From: Nostoc commune NIES-4072
GTDB lineage: Bacteria; Cyanobacteriota; Cyanobacteriia; Cyanobacteriales; Nostocaceae
Reading direction: 5' to 3'
DNA: 64,000 bases
NCBI RefSeq assembly: GCF_003113895.1
Contig: NZ_BDUD01000002.1
Coordinates: 496,001 to 560,000, forward strand
The notes under the pieces were generated by a model, which saw nothing but the letters and a program-made list of their open reading frames with translations, was not told the DNA's origin and did not search any database. The translations under genes were made by a program, and so were the position numbers. Positions 19,461-28,651 of this stretch are shown piece by piece. The first letter of the stretch is position 1, and each line of letters opens with the position of its first letter.

Positions 19461-20885
19461 ATGACTACAGCGTTAAAAGCAATCAACGGTGGCAGCAAAC
19501 AGCGAAGTGATCGCAAACAAGCTTTAGAAGATAAATCGATTAGACCACATTGCAAAGTATCGATTGAGGATATTAACTGGGTTCGTCAACAGCCTCCGTC
19601 AGTCCAACAGCTTTGGTTAGATAGTGTGGCGGCTGAACAATTCGGGGGTTCTGCTCATAAACTCGATACTAGCCTTACCTACAAATCTTTACAAAAAGCA
19701 GGGGCGGCGTTAAGCGCCCAAGGACTGTTTCAGTTTGAGGAAGTGTTTGGCCGCTTACCCTCTGGTAGACCAGGATTGATTAGTTACCGTGTCCGTAACC
19801 TTCACGGTTATTACAATCGCTTTTATTGGGAATCGTCCACGTCTGCGGAAACCAATTCTTGTGACGAAAAAGCCGTCCACGCCGAGGAGAAAGTAAATCA
19901 CCCCGAACGGAATCAAAATTACCCCAAAGTGGAACAAATTCAGTCTGATTTGAAATCATTCCAAAAGAATGGTCAAAAAAGTGAGGAATTGCAAGGGTTC
20001 CAAAATCCTAACAACGTTTTTAACTACCCGTTAACTAGCTACCAACAACCTTAGTTGGTTGTTGGTATGGTAGTTGGTTCTGACGCGCCAACTGAAAATC
20101 TGCGTGTTGAAGAAACGGCTCATGCGCCCTTGGGAGGCGCGTCGCCTTCACATATCGAAAGCGCGTCAGAACTTGAAGAATTGCCTGTGGCAATGGGCTG
20201 TACGACGCTGGCGCTTGTGGATGATGCAGAGGGTGAATCTGCTTTGTTGTTGGGTGAAAAGCAGGATTGTAGCGTTGAATCGAGGGATTGTCATGAAGGC
20301 AGTTGTTCCGCCGCGCCCGTTGCACAAAATGAATTTTCTGACAAGGAAGCGATCGCATATCAAAAAATAGAACCGAGTCGTCCCTCTGCTTCCTTGTTGG
20401 CCGAAAACTTGGTTTTTGGTGATGAGGATAAAGTAGATCATGAAGGCACAAGTTCGGCCGCGCCCGTATCATTAAATCAAAGTGAGATATTTGAATGGTT
20501 GGATAGAGCAAACCTTGGAGAATGCCCCCCATTGTGGGTAATTCAATATTTGCTCTCCAGCAAGTATTACGCCAGCATGAGAGCAACAATCAGCAAGTTT
20601 GAGAAGCAGTGGAATCTATCGGTAGTCAATTATCAGGTGCAAAAATCTAGTGAGGCGTTGTTTACCCCCGAACACATCGCCATTAGATCCAAGGCTAGAC
20701 TATTGCGAATGGAGAAACTGAAAATGGCTTCTTTGGTTGGGGAAAATCCTGGTTTTGACTTCCTCCAACAATGCTGGAATGATGACCCTGCCTTGCAGAT
20801 TGTGATCAAGAAATTGCTGGCGAAGTTTCCGCAGTGGGGAATTGCGATCGTGGATGGAGTGTTGGTGGATTGGAGGATTAGTTAG
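19461..20885 (+). pseudogene. Gene B, copy 1: interrupted by an in-frame TAG
   Basis: Start ATG 19461 follows TGGAGGAATT. The first part (to 20051) contains a probable winged-helix-like DNA-binding region (KVSIEDINWVRQQPPSVQQL; SLQKAGAALSAQGLFQFEE; GLISYRVRNLHGYYNRFYW). A TAG at 20052-20054 ends this frame, but the same frame continues from 20055 to 20885 with the second half (EIFEWLDRANLGECPPLWV; NPGFDFLQQCWNDDPALQ; WGIAIVDGVLVDW). The intact sister copy at 22850-24199 has no stop here. The stop comes from inversion of a 6-bp hairpin loop. Function unknown; a plasmid or primosome-type DNA-binding role is only a guess from the winged-helix look. Confidence 0.7.
20040..20067. repeat. Perfect 11-bp inverted repeat with inverted 6-bp loop
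   Basis: TACCAACAACC (20040-20050) pairs with GGTTGTTGGTA (20057-20067). The loop is TTAGTT here and AACTAA in the other copy (23440-23445), its exact reverse complement, while both stems are identical. The inverted loop supplies the TAG that splits gene B copy 1. Confidence 0.95.
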
Positions 20886-20911
20886 GAGAGAGGCAAGACC
20901 TTCTGTGAACA

Positions 20912-21030
20912 CTATGTCAATATTTCCTCGCCCATAACTCGTCCAAGAGGCTTTTTATAATTGAAAGTGAAAGTGTTACCATTTTTAATCGCTTGTCGCA
21001 TCTCTTCGCACATTGGATATTCGCCTACAC
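20912..21030 (-). other. Short unassigned reading frame in debris
   Basis: On the minus strand a frame reads VGEYPMCEEMRQAIKNG, then FNYKKPLGRVMGEEILT and a stop. It has no convincing start and I do not recognise it. It may be the tail of a transposon accessory gene. The rest of 20886-21146 shows nothing else. Confidence 0.2.
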
Positions 21031-21146
21031 CAGTTAAGCTTACCCAAGCCTATGCTTACGGCAACCCTTTCAGGGAACGCACTGTCTTGCTACTTAATCC
21101 TAAGCCACTTGCTTAAATCTCAGCCCTTCCAATTGATTCTGCTCTA

Positions 21147-21741
21147 CTAATGGGACTTAAACAAAAATTAAGCCCAAATGTAGCCTAAACTAGCTTTATA
21201 AGCGGCAAATACGTCACGGTTATGGGTTAACCAATCAAAAAAACGATAAGACATAGCTGTTCTAAAGGCTTCCAATGCTTCAGTAAAGGTGTTCAAAGGT
21301 TTGTTTGCCCACCTGCGTCTCAACCCTCCTGTCATTTGATGCCAAAGAATAAAAGTATAGGCACAGAAAACCAAGATAAAATGTCGAAGTAGACTTCTTT
21401 TATCCCGAACTTGATATTCTTTTAGCCCCAGCCATCCCTTAGCTTCTCTATAAAAAACTTCAACCCAATTTCTTTGAGAATAGGTATTAACTATCCATTC
21501 TGGTGTGACAGTTGATGTAGAAACATTGGTGATAAAATAATCAATATCAGTGGCTTCAGAGAAAGTCGAAGCGTTCATGACGATGGCAATATTTCGCTTT
21601 CCTTTCAGTTGTGATATCTCTATTTCTCTAGTTACTACCCATACTATTCTAGGTTTATCCAAATTTAATTGGATTTCTGTGAAAGCTTCTTTAGGTAAGC
21701 TCTGTGCTAATTCATCTATCCTAATCGTATTCTGCAACAGT
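21147..21741 (-). mobile_element. IS701-family element, 3' fragment
   Basis: The minus-strand frame 21168-21737 (RIDELAQSLPKEAF to YKASLGYIWA) has the same amino-acid sequence as the second half of the IS701 transposase at 28750-30014. The end at 21147 keeps the terminal repeat GGGACTTAAAC. The first 240 codons and the other end are missing; at about 21741 the sequence switches to unrelated DNA that leads into a Tn5/IS4-type fragment. The close identity suggests recent copying from, or of, the element at 28672. Confidence 0.85.
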
Positions 21742-21770
21742 TTCCGCCGTCATTTGGCAGTGCGGCTCTA

Positions 21771-21965
21771 TTAGCTTGTTAAATTCCACTTTCGGGTTGG
21801 CAAAAACTCGTATGCTCTCTTGAGTACAGTTTTGTTGCTGAAGATTTCCGACAGTGCTTTGCCAAATCCAAGACTTAAAGCATAACCTATTGACATTGCA
21901 CGCTCATTCAATCTGCGATCGCCAAACTCACAGGTCGCAAAATTTTTCTCCCACCAGTCCAACAT
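21771..21965 (-). pseudogene. IS4/Tn5-type transposase, N-terminal fragment
   Basis: 64 residues start MLDWWEKNFATCEFGDRRLN and continue with a short segment ending VLKRAYEFL. This is the N-terminal DNA-binding domain (Tnp_DNA_bind) of Tn5-like IS4 transposases, where the pattern F...FGD.R...R is standard. The catalytic core is missing because the IS701 fragment lies directly downstream. The ATG region abuts a palindrome at 22000-22017. Confidence 0.65.
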
Positions 21966-21999
21966 TGCTTGTTACCTTTAACACCGAATTTTAATTACT

Positions 22000-22017
22000 G
22001 TACCGTATATACGGTAC
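22000..22017. promoter_or_regulatory. 18-bp perfect palindrome
   Basis: GTACCGTATATACGGTAC is its own reverse complement. It lies 35 bp upstream of the IS4/Tn5-type fragment start and 50 bp upstream of gene A copy 2. It could be an operator or an element end; the sequence does not decide. Confidence 0.4.
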
Positions 22018-22067
22018 TTTACCCAAAATCCTTTGTGAGAAAGCTTTTTGAGACTTAACGGGAAAAG

Positions 22068-22758
22068 TCAACTCCAGCAACGCATTCAGGAATTGGAAAA
22101 CGCCGTACAACAGCGCCCTTCTCAAGAATGGGGGAATACCATGACTCAGCAAGCGACTAAAGCGTTGAACAAGCAGGTGAAACAGGCGTTAGAAAAAACT
22201 ATTGATCTGCGATCGCTGGCCCAGGAACCCCCCAAAGAAAATGCCCAAGAATGTCTACGGCTCATGGGTATGGCTTTGAAGAATCTCGCCAGTGCTATGA
22301 ACAACACCCAAGCCCTGGAAGCTGCGGCGATAATTCTGGGGAGTGAGCCGACACCACAGGCTATCGCTTACCGAGCCGAGCAATTGTCAATGTTGCCCCA
22401 AGCGGTTAGTGACATTAGACGGGTGTTGTCAAAGCCTGGATGTACGTGGCAGGACTATTGGGCAGTAGCGCAAGAATATGAGGTGATTAAATCAGATTAC
22501 TGGGCAGAACTTACTACCCAGGAAACAGAATTAATTACCGCACTCCAGAACGCATCCTCTCAACCTGACACAATCGGGCTTGGTTCTATTGTTGCCCATG
22601 CTGATCCATATCGCACTTTGTATGTGGAGAGGGGCGAAGTTGTAGAGGATTTGGGCGAAGAGTTGATAGTAGCCTGGGATCACTGGAAGGAGCAATCGAA
22701 AAAGACTGATAGGTATTTCCGAGATGAATTGCGGTTTTGGGAGGACGAGAACCAGTAG
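22068..22758 (+). pseudogene. Gene A, copy 2 (N-terminally truncated duplicate)
   Basis: From 22068 the frame (QRIQELENAVQQRPSQEW..) matches gene A copy 1 from about 18690 on, at high identity to the end. The first ~125 residues of copy 1, including the coiled coil, are missing. An alternative TTG at 22048 could start a 236-residue product with a new 11-residue beginning. It keeps the conserved C-terminal domain (LRLMGMALKNLASAMNNTQ; DYWAELTTQE). Gene B copy 2 follows after 91 bp. Confidence 0.65.
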
Positions 22759-22849
22759 ATAACAACTCGCTAAGAGAATAGCCAAAAAACTTAAACGCGG
22801 CATTGCAACCATGTCGCTCACATTGTCATGCAAATTTAGGAGATAATTT

Positions 22850-24199
22850 ATGACTACAGCGTTAAAAGCAATCAACGGTGGCAGCAAGCAGCGAAACGAG
22901 CGCAGACAAGCAGACGCAGATAAATCGATTAGACCACATTGCAAAGTATCGATTGAGGATATCAACTGGGTTCGTCAACAGCCTCCATCTGTGCAGCAGC
23001 TTTGGTTAGATAGCGTGGCGGCTGAACAATTCGGGGGTTCTGCCCACAAACTCGATACTAACCTCACCTACAAATCTTTGCAAAAAGCAGGGGCGGCGTT
23101 AACGGCTCAGGGACTGTTCCAGTTTGAGGAAGTGTTTGGTCGCTTACCTTCTGGTAGACCTGGGCTGATTAGTTACCGTGTTCGTAACTTGCACGGTTAT
23201 TACAATCGCTTTTACTGGGAATCTTCCATGTCTGGGGAAACCAATTCTTGTGATGAGAAAGCTGTCCATGCCGGGGAGAAAACCAACCACGCCAGACCGA
23301 ATGAAAATTACCCCAAAGTGGAACAAATCCATGCTGATTTGGAATCATTCCAAAAGAATATTCAAAAAAGTGAGGATTTGCAAGGGTTCCAAAAACCTAA
23401 CAACGTTTCTAACAACCCGTTAACTACCTACCAACAACCAACTAAGGTTGTTGGTATGGTAGTTGGTTCTGACGCGCCAACTGAAAATCCGCGTGTTAAG
23501 GAAACGGCTCACGCGCCCTTGAGGGGCGCGTCGCCTCAGTTTGTTCAAAGCGTGTCAGAGTTGGAAGAAGAGTTACCTGCGGTAAAGGACTGTACATCGC
23601 TAACGCTTGTGGATGATGCACAGAGTAATCCCGCTTCGTTGTTGGCTGAAAAACAGGATTGTGGCGTTGAGCCGAGAGACTGTCATGAAGGTACTTGTTC
23701 CGCCGCGCCGCCTGCCCAAATTGAAAAATCTTCAACTTCAGCGATCGCTAATCAAGCGCCCGTGTCATTAAATCAAAGTGAGATATTTGAATGGTTGGAT
23801 AGAGCAGACCTTGGAGAATGTCCCCCATTGTGGGTAATTCAATATTTGCTCTCCAGCAAGTATTACGCCAGCATGAGAGCAACAATCAGCAAGTTTGAGA
23901 AGCAGTGGAATATATCTGTAGTCAATTATCAGGTGCAAAAATCAAGTGAGGCGTTGTTTACCACCGTTCGCGGAGCGTCTCGTAGAGAAGATATCGCCAT
24001 GAGATCCCAAGCTAGACTATTACGAATGGAGAAACTGAAGATGGCTTCTCTGGTTGGGGAAAATCCTGGTTTTGACTTTCTCCAACAATGCTGGAGTGAT
24101 GATCCGGCTTTGCAGATTGTGATCAAGAAATTGGTGGTGAAGTTTCCGCAGTGGGGGATTGCGATTGTTGATGGGGTGTTGGTGGATTGGGAGGGGTAG
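22850..24199 (+). CDS. Gene B, copy 2: intact protein of unknown function
   Basis: 449 residues; the ATG follows AGGAGATAATTT. Residues 1-130 hold a likely winged-helix region with YKSLQKAGAALTAQGLFQFE and ISYRVRNLHGYYNRFYW. A long low-complexity linker (about 130-300, Asn/Gln/Glu/Ala-rich) follows, then a C-terminal domain with SEIFEWLDRADLGECPPLW, KFEKQWNISVVNYQV and GFDFLQQCWSDDPALQ, ending FPQWGIAIVDGVLVDW. In the C-terminal domain a 21-bp insertion (VRGASRR, at 23966-23990) derived from a dispersed Nostoc repeat is absent from copy 1. I do not know the family. Pairing with gene A twice implies a joint role, probably on plasmids. Confidence 0.7.
   Translation: MTTALKAINGGSKQRNERRQADADKSIRPHCKVSIEDINWVRQQPPSVQQLWLDSVAAEQFGGSAHKLDTNLTYKSLQKAGAALTAQGLFQFEEVFGRLPSGRPGLISYRVRNLHGYYNRFYWESSMSGETNSCDEKAVHAGEKTNHARPNENYPKVEQIHADLESFQKNIQKSEDLQGFQKPNNVSNNPLTTYQQPTKVVGMVVGSDAPTENPRVKETAHAPLRGASPQFVQSVSELEEELPAVKDCTSLTLVDDAQSNPASLLAEKQDCGVEPRDCHEGTCSAAPPAQIEKSSTSAIANQAPVSLNQSEIFEWLDRADLGECPPLWVIQYLLSSKYYASMRATISKFEKQWNISVVNYQVQKSSEALFTTVRGASRREDIAMRSQARLLRMEKLKMASLVGENPGFDFLQQCWSDDPALQIVIKKLVVKFPQWGIAIVDGVLVDWEG
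23966..23990 (+). repeat. Nostoc dispersed repeat inserted in a coding sequence
   Basis: GTTCGCGGAGCGTCTCG followed by TAGAGAAG is a common Nostoc-type repeat. Compared with gene B copy 1 it adds exactly seven codons and keeps the frame. A related unit lies in the histidine kinase gene at 39305-39329. Confidence 0.8.
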
Positions 24200-24249
24200 C
24201 GATCGCTTATCATAGAAAGAGATCGCGCAAATCTTGCGAGTTATACGTT

Positions 24250-24828
24250 ATGTCTCTGACAATCAAAGACTTAGAACAATTACAGTCACAGAATCCCGAT
24301 TGGCAGATGGAGCTAGTAGAGGGAAACATCATCGTTATGGGTCCATGCGATTATGAATCAGACGAAATTGGTTCTCGCTTGTTAACGTTTCTTAATATTT
24401 GGGTTATGCCTCGCAAGCTAGGCAGAGTTACAGGTTCGAGCGCTGGCTTTATCTTGCCAAGCATTGAAACCGATGAAACTACGGGCGACCCGGAAAAAAG
24501 AAACTTACGCGCTCCAGATGTTTCATTTGTTCGGGCAGAACGACTCAAGAAAACTCAGCGTGATTTTGTGCAGTTAGTTCCCGATCTCACGGTTGAGGTG
24601 AAATCTAAAAGCGATCGCATCAAACCATTGGAAGAGAAAATTAAACTATTCCTAGAACTTGGTTCTACAGTAGGTATTCTTATTGACCCTGACAAACTTT
24701 TAGTTACAGTTTATCGCCCTAACCAGGAACCAGTTATTTTAAGAGATAACGACAAATTAGTAATACCAGAGTTACTTCCAGGTTGGGAATTAGCTCTAGC
24801 AGAATTATGGCCACCTGAATTTGAATAA
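24250..24828 (+). CDS. Uma2-family (DUF820) putative endonuclease
   Basis: 192 residues from the ATG at 24250 (MSLTIKDLEQL); the longer frame from 24187 overlaps gene B and has no ribosome binding site. The fold markers are MELVEGNIIVMGP at the N-terminus, then APDVSFVRAERL, VPDLTVEVKSKSDR and EKIKLFLELGSTVGILID. The VE.SK pattern contains the Glu and Lys of the PD-(D/E)XK nuclease core. Uma2 proteins are abundant in cyanobacteria, often in mobile regions, and their substrates are mostly unknown. It sits between gene B copy 2 and a third B fragment. Confidence 0.88.
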   Translation: MSLTIKDLEQLQSQNPDWQMELVEGNIIVMGPCDYESDEIGSRLLTFLNIWVMPRKLGRVTGSSAGFILPSIETDETTGDPEKRNLRAPDVSFVRAERLKKTQRDFVQLVPDLTVEVKSKSDRIKPLEEKIKLFLELGSTVGILIDPDKLLVTVYRPNQEPVILRDNDKLVIPELLPGWELALAELWPPEFE

Positions 24829-24869
24829 CTCAATTAGGGATTAAAACAGAGAATAAACGAGGAAAATAA

Positions 24870-25124
24870 AATTGTTCTGCCGCGTCCGTGCCAAATCCTG
24901 AGAAATGGTCACATGAGGCGATTGTTGCAAGGTCAAATATGCGACCGGAGCGTATGCAGAAACTCAAGGTTGCAGCGAATTCGGGGCAGAATCCGGGGTT
25001 TGACTTTTTGCAGGAGTGTTGGGATGATCCGGCGTTGCAGATTGTGATCAAGAAGTTGCTGGTGAAGCCTCCGCAGTGGGGGATTGCGATTGTTGATGGG
25101 GTGTTGGTTGATTGGGAGGAGTAG
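24870..25124 (+). pseudogene. Gene B, copy 3: C-terminal fragment
   Basis: The frame reads MRPERMQKLKVAANSG, then NPGFDFLQECWDDPALQIV and WGIAIVDGVLVDWEE, clearly homologous to the last ~75 residues of gene B copies 1 and 2 but more diverged (one codon is missing at the CW-DDP site). No N-terminal part remains. It shows that the A-B region has been duplicated more than once. Confidence 0.75.
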
Positions 25125-25348
25125 TAAGTCTGTACAACAGCCCATAAATAGTTATCTTCATCATGTCCACTGTAACTTCTTTTTTGTCACAAATATAAAG
25201 TTATGTAACAAAATTACAAATTGGCGAAAATTTTGATTTTGAAATTGATAACACTATAGAGTCAAAAACTAAGACAAACAGTGGTAGGTCTCTAGTCGCC
25301 TGTTGTAGTATATCGAGTGGGACAAAATTAGTACTCTCATGATACTTT

Positions 25349-25581
25349 CAGTAGACCGAAAACTTTTGAAAGTTGACGAAATCATCAGGGTTTGAGGCGA
25401 TGCTTTTCCCCGTTACTTCACAAGCACAGGCGATCGCTCTATTTATCCATCTGGAACAGAGATGCTTGAAAGGTTGATTGGAAGCTAATTTCGGCAGATG
25501 GCGATCGCAACGTCAAAACAATTCAAAAAAATGGTCAAATTAAGGACTGATAAGCCTTTTGGAAAACTTTTCGGTCTACTG
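25349..25581. repeat. Inverted-repeat-bounded segment (CAGTAGACCG family)
   Basis: CAGTAGACCGAAAACTTTT at 25349-25367 is mirrored by AAAACTTTTCGGTCTACTG at 25563-25581, with one mismatch. The 233 bp between hold no gene. The same 10-bp core occurs as a second inverted pair at 26619-26628 and 26796-26805. A MITE or transposon-end origin is plausible. The rest of the 25125-25638 gap shows nothing else. Confidence 0.6.
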
Positions 25582-25638
25582 ACTTTGACTTAAATGTATT
25601 TTATTTCCCCCTATCTAAGTTATGTATAAAATTTTAAA

Positions 25639-25821
25639 TTGGAAGTTGATGTTGGTGGTGGTTCCCGTTCAATGGAGCGGTTTCAACATACTGCCAATTT
25701 GTTGACTGTGGTGCAAACCTGCCGCCGTCAAGGTAGGTCTGTGATTGATTTTTTTGCACAAGCACTGCTGGCTAATTCCAATAATTCTCTGTCTCGCCCA
25801 TCCCTGCTTCCTAAATATTAG
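25639..25821 (+). pseudogene. IS66-type transposase, C-terminal fragment
   Basis: The frame reads ERFQHTANLLTVVQTCRR, then GRSVIDFFAQAL and PSLLPKY before the stop, the usual tail of IS66-related transposases in Nostoc. Only about 50 conserved residues remain. It runs into the 3' end of the RTX gene on the opposite strand and has replaced that gene's own C-terminus. Confidence 0.65.
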
Positions 25822-26508
25822 ACCTGAATCCTTACGTTGTGGTGTTGCTCTCAGCCCAATCTCAAACTCAGCCGACAGATCCCCATCAGTGCTAGCTTGA
25901 AGGATACCTTCTGAATAACGAACCTGACCGGCTGCGGTGAATGCGCCAGATCCAATGAAAGTAAAGGCTTGGTTGCCCCCTACAGTGGAGTTAGCATCAA
26001 TGGTAGATAGATCGATTTGATCACCTGCAAAGATACCATTTCCAACGAAGTCAGTGATAACATCCCGTGACAAACCAGCAGGACTATCTGAAACTGAGTT
26101 GAAATTGAAAATATCGTTACCAGCACCGCCAGTGAGAGAATCAGTCCCAGCGCCGCCAGTGAGAATATCGCTGCTAGCACCCCCATTTAAGCTATCATTG
26201 CCAGCACCGCCATTTAAGGTATCGCTGCTAGCACCCCCATTTAAGGTATCGCTACCAGCACCCCCATTTAGGATATCGTCCTCGGCATTGCCGTTGAGGA
26301 TATCGCTACCAGCACCCCCATTTAGGATATCGTCCCCGGCATTGCCGTTAAGGATATCGCTGCCAGCACCCCCATTTAGGATATCGTCCCCGGCATTGCC
26401 GTTGAGGATATCGCTGCCAGCACCCCCATCTAGGGCAGGGAGCAAGATTAGCGGGGAACCGTTGACGGTATTGTTGTCATTAAAAATGGTACCGTTGATA
26501 ATTGCCAT
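25669..26508 (-). pseudogene. RTX calcium-binding repeat protein, C-terminus replaced
   Basis: 279 codons. After MAIINGTIFNDNNTVNG come about ten nonapeptide repeats of the GGAGSDILNG / GNAGDDILNG type, which bind calcium in a parallel beta roll. A standard RTX tail follows (GNDIFNFNSVSDSPAGLS; DVITDF; GDQIDLSTIDAN; GQVRYSEGILQ). The last ~55 residues (after FEIGLRATP) are an antisense reading of the IS66 fragment, so the native end is lost. Secreted RTX proteins need a C-terminal export signal; its loss probably abolishes secretion by a type I system. Confidence 0.7.
26257..26418. repeat. Three 54-bp tandem repeats inside RTX gene
   Basis: The unit starting AGCACCCCCATTTAGGATAT recurs at 26257, 26311 and 26365 with exactly 54-bp spacing and one to three differences. 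Each unit encodes two RTX nonapeptides. The high identity at DNA level indicates recent expansion by slippage or unequal exchange. Confidence 0.9.
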
Positions 26509-26618
26509 TAGTGAGTTTTTCCTGAATTTAAACGACTTTAACTTATTAAAGAGAAGCAGACGGCAGGTTTTTGCTCATCTATTTACCCTCAAACAAATGC
26601 TTGAATTTTTACGTCAAA

Positions 26619-26805
26619 CAGTAGACCGCAACTATGGGGTAGCCTGCGAAGTTTGTTTACCATCTGACTGATTTTGGTTGATTTTTGGAGCTTATCTATA
26701 AGCTAATCTTATTACTCAACTCTCACAATCACCTTTTGTAAATTTCCCAAAAACGGTATCATACACTACCATTTTTTAGCGATCGCAGAAGTTTTCGGTC
26801 TACTG
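26619..26805. repeat. Second CAGTAGACCG inverted pair
   Basis: CAGTAGACCG at 26619-26628 and CGGTCTACTG at 26796-26805, the latter preceded by AGAAGTTTT as in the first pair. The 187-bp segment contains no gene. Together the two pairs flank the RTX/IS66 remnant. Confidence 0.5.
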
Positions 26806-26894
26806 AATATTTTTAACCTCTAATTCCATTTGGTTTGCGTCTCTCATATCGCTTTTAGTCTAAACTCCAGTTGAAAAGCGAGTCATGCTTGTTT

Positions 26895-26973
26895 TTGGTT
26901 GAAGAAGGCACTTATGCTGAGGGCAGACGACTTCGTACCCATCCATGCCGGGTATCATCACATCTAATAACCC
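26895..26973 (-). pseudogene. Response-regulator receiver fragment
   Basis: On the minus strand the sequence reads LGLLDVMIPGMDGYEVVCPQ, the phosphoacceptor Asp and following loop of a CheY-like receiver. Only about 25 residues are preserved. Its upstream end forms one arm of an 18-bp perfect hairpin: CATCACATCTAATAACCC (26956-26973) with its complement at 26981-26998. Confidence 0.6.
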
Positions 26974-28394
26974 AAGTTGCGGGTTATTAGATGTGATGCG
27001 TGTTTGTCACCCTTCAATTTATGCGATGCCTGCGGCGGGCTACGCCTACGCGTACAAAAAAATGGCGGTGGCGCGTAGCGTCACTGCACCTGAGAGTTGA
27101 TTGAGCATTCATTTCCTGAAATGATTTTAAGTTCTATAAATTACTCATTCTCTAAAAGCTTGTTGAAGAGTAAAAGAAAAAATAAATGCTTGTAGCTTAA
27201 GTAAAAACCCTTGATACGTAACCGCATGAATGGATTTTGGGAAAAAATTAGTAATACCACTAAACACGGTTTCAATATAATGCCGGGTATCAATACTGCT
27301 CGGTTAAGCATTATTAACTCGGCATTGGGTTTGGGGAAAAGGTTAAAGGGTAAAGGTTAAAGGTTTTTTCTTTCCCCTTTCCCCTTCCCCTTTTCCCCCC
27401 TTTTTCTATTCCTAAAGAATATTACTTAATATTAGCGCGATGTTCTATATTCTTCCGGTAGACATAGGGTTAAAATTCTCCGTAATTGTGAGATATGCAT
27501 ATCTCCCACACGGGTATCTATATGAACCTCTGGTACAAAACCTCACAATTGCTGTAACACCATCAGTCATATTTTGGGAACCAATGGTTCCCATTCGCTG
27601 CCCAAGTGCTGCGTCATCACCTCAAGGGAGCAATCTTAGGCTGTAGAGGGCGGTTGTAACAAGGGATAAGGGAGGCGATCGCTTATGGTAAGCGTACTTT
27701 CACAAAAATACTCTACCGAGTTATTCACCCCGATAGAGTATATAAATTTACTATAATCATCTTTTACCAACAATTCAGTTTATATTTTTGCAACTATTTA
27801 TACCTCTGTACAAGTACTGCAAATCTTGCCTACAGCGATCGCATAAAGCACTGCATAAGGGCAATCACTCCAAAATATACTCTCATCACTGCTGCTACAA
27901 TACTGCTCGGTTAAGCATTTTTAACTCGGCACCTACAATAGTACGTTATTAGCACTACCATAATAGCTATTCAAATTTTACCTAAAACTTTTATATAGCT
28001 TTTTTACAATTTTTAATAAAAAGCTACTTGCTATCATTACCTTTTACAGGATATAAGTTTAGAGTGCTACATTGCATAAATAATAACACGTCCTCAAAAA
28101 ATGTCATTAAAGCTACGATTGAGCTTTAAGTACAATAACTCAAGGAGGCAGAGGCTCAGGTGCAAATTTTGGAAGGTAGTAGTGGAGGCAAAATCTGCGG
28201 TAAGTACCGTCTGAGCGAAAGTCTCTTTCTATTAGACATTATCTAAGGTTATCACAAGTCCTTAGATACTCCCAAAACACTTATGGACTATGGAGATATT
28301 GAAAACTCAAAACCAAAAAAGAAGATAGCGTCGATACTAGGCGACTAAAACTTCTGTAAAATCAAGCTAATTGAAGCAAAACATGGAGGTAAAT

Positions 28395-28460
28395 ATGAAA
28401 CAATCAAAAAGCCTAAAGCACAAAGCGCCACTAAGGAGTAGGCGCTTTGTCTGTTTGTAA
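28395..28460 (+). other. Possible 21-residue ORF with strong ribosome binding site and hairpin
   Basis: ATGAAACAATC follows GGAGGTAAAT, a near-ideal ribosome binding site, and the frame encodes MKQSKSLKHKAPLRSRRFVC plus one residue. AAAGCGCC (28422-28429) pairs with GGCGCTTT (28441-28448) and is followed by T-rich sequence, so it may be a terminator or attenuator overlapping the ORF. Translation is not proven. Confidence 0.25.
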
Positions 28461-28474
28461 AATTCATCGTTTAA

Positions 28475-28651
28475 AAGAGCGGGTTTGATCTCGAAGGAAC
28501 AAAAGAAGTTGTCGCTAAAGTTTGGGCACTGGTGCGACTACTAAAATTGTCCGAGAGTTTTTACCGCGCTGCCAGATCCATTATAGGGTCTGCCGCTTGG
28601 AAAGTCCATTCCTTGCGGGATGTTTTTGCTGTCAAAATTCATAAATCTTAG
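28475..28651 (+). other. Unassigned reading-frame fragment left of IS701
   Basis: The frame KSGFDLEGTKEVVAKVWALV continues with LLKLSESFYRAARSIIGS and VHSLRDVFAVKIHKS to a TAG. It has no start codon and looks like the end of a longer gene. I do not recognise it. The IS701 element begins 20 bp downstream. Confidence 0.3.

Noticed and set aside
20035..20589. 184-codon minus-strand frame opposite gene B
   Set aside because: Antisense shadow; the plus-strand frame is conserved between the two gene B copies.
26054..26671. Long plus-strand frame rich in APPFRIS repeats
   Set aside because: It is the antisense shadow of the RTX repeat gene; the periodicity is that of the 54-bp DNA repeat and no start site is visible.
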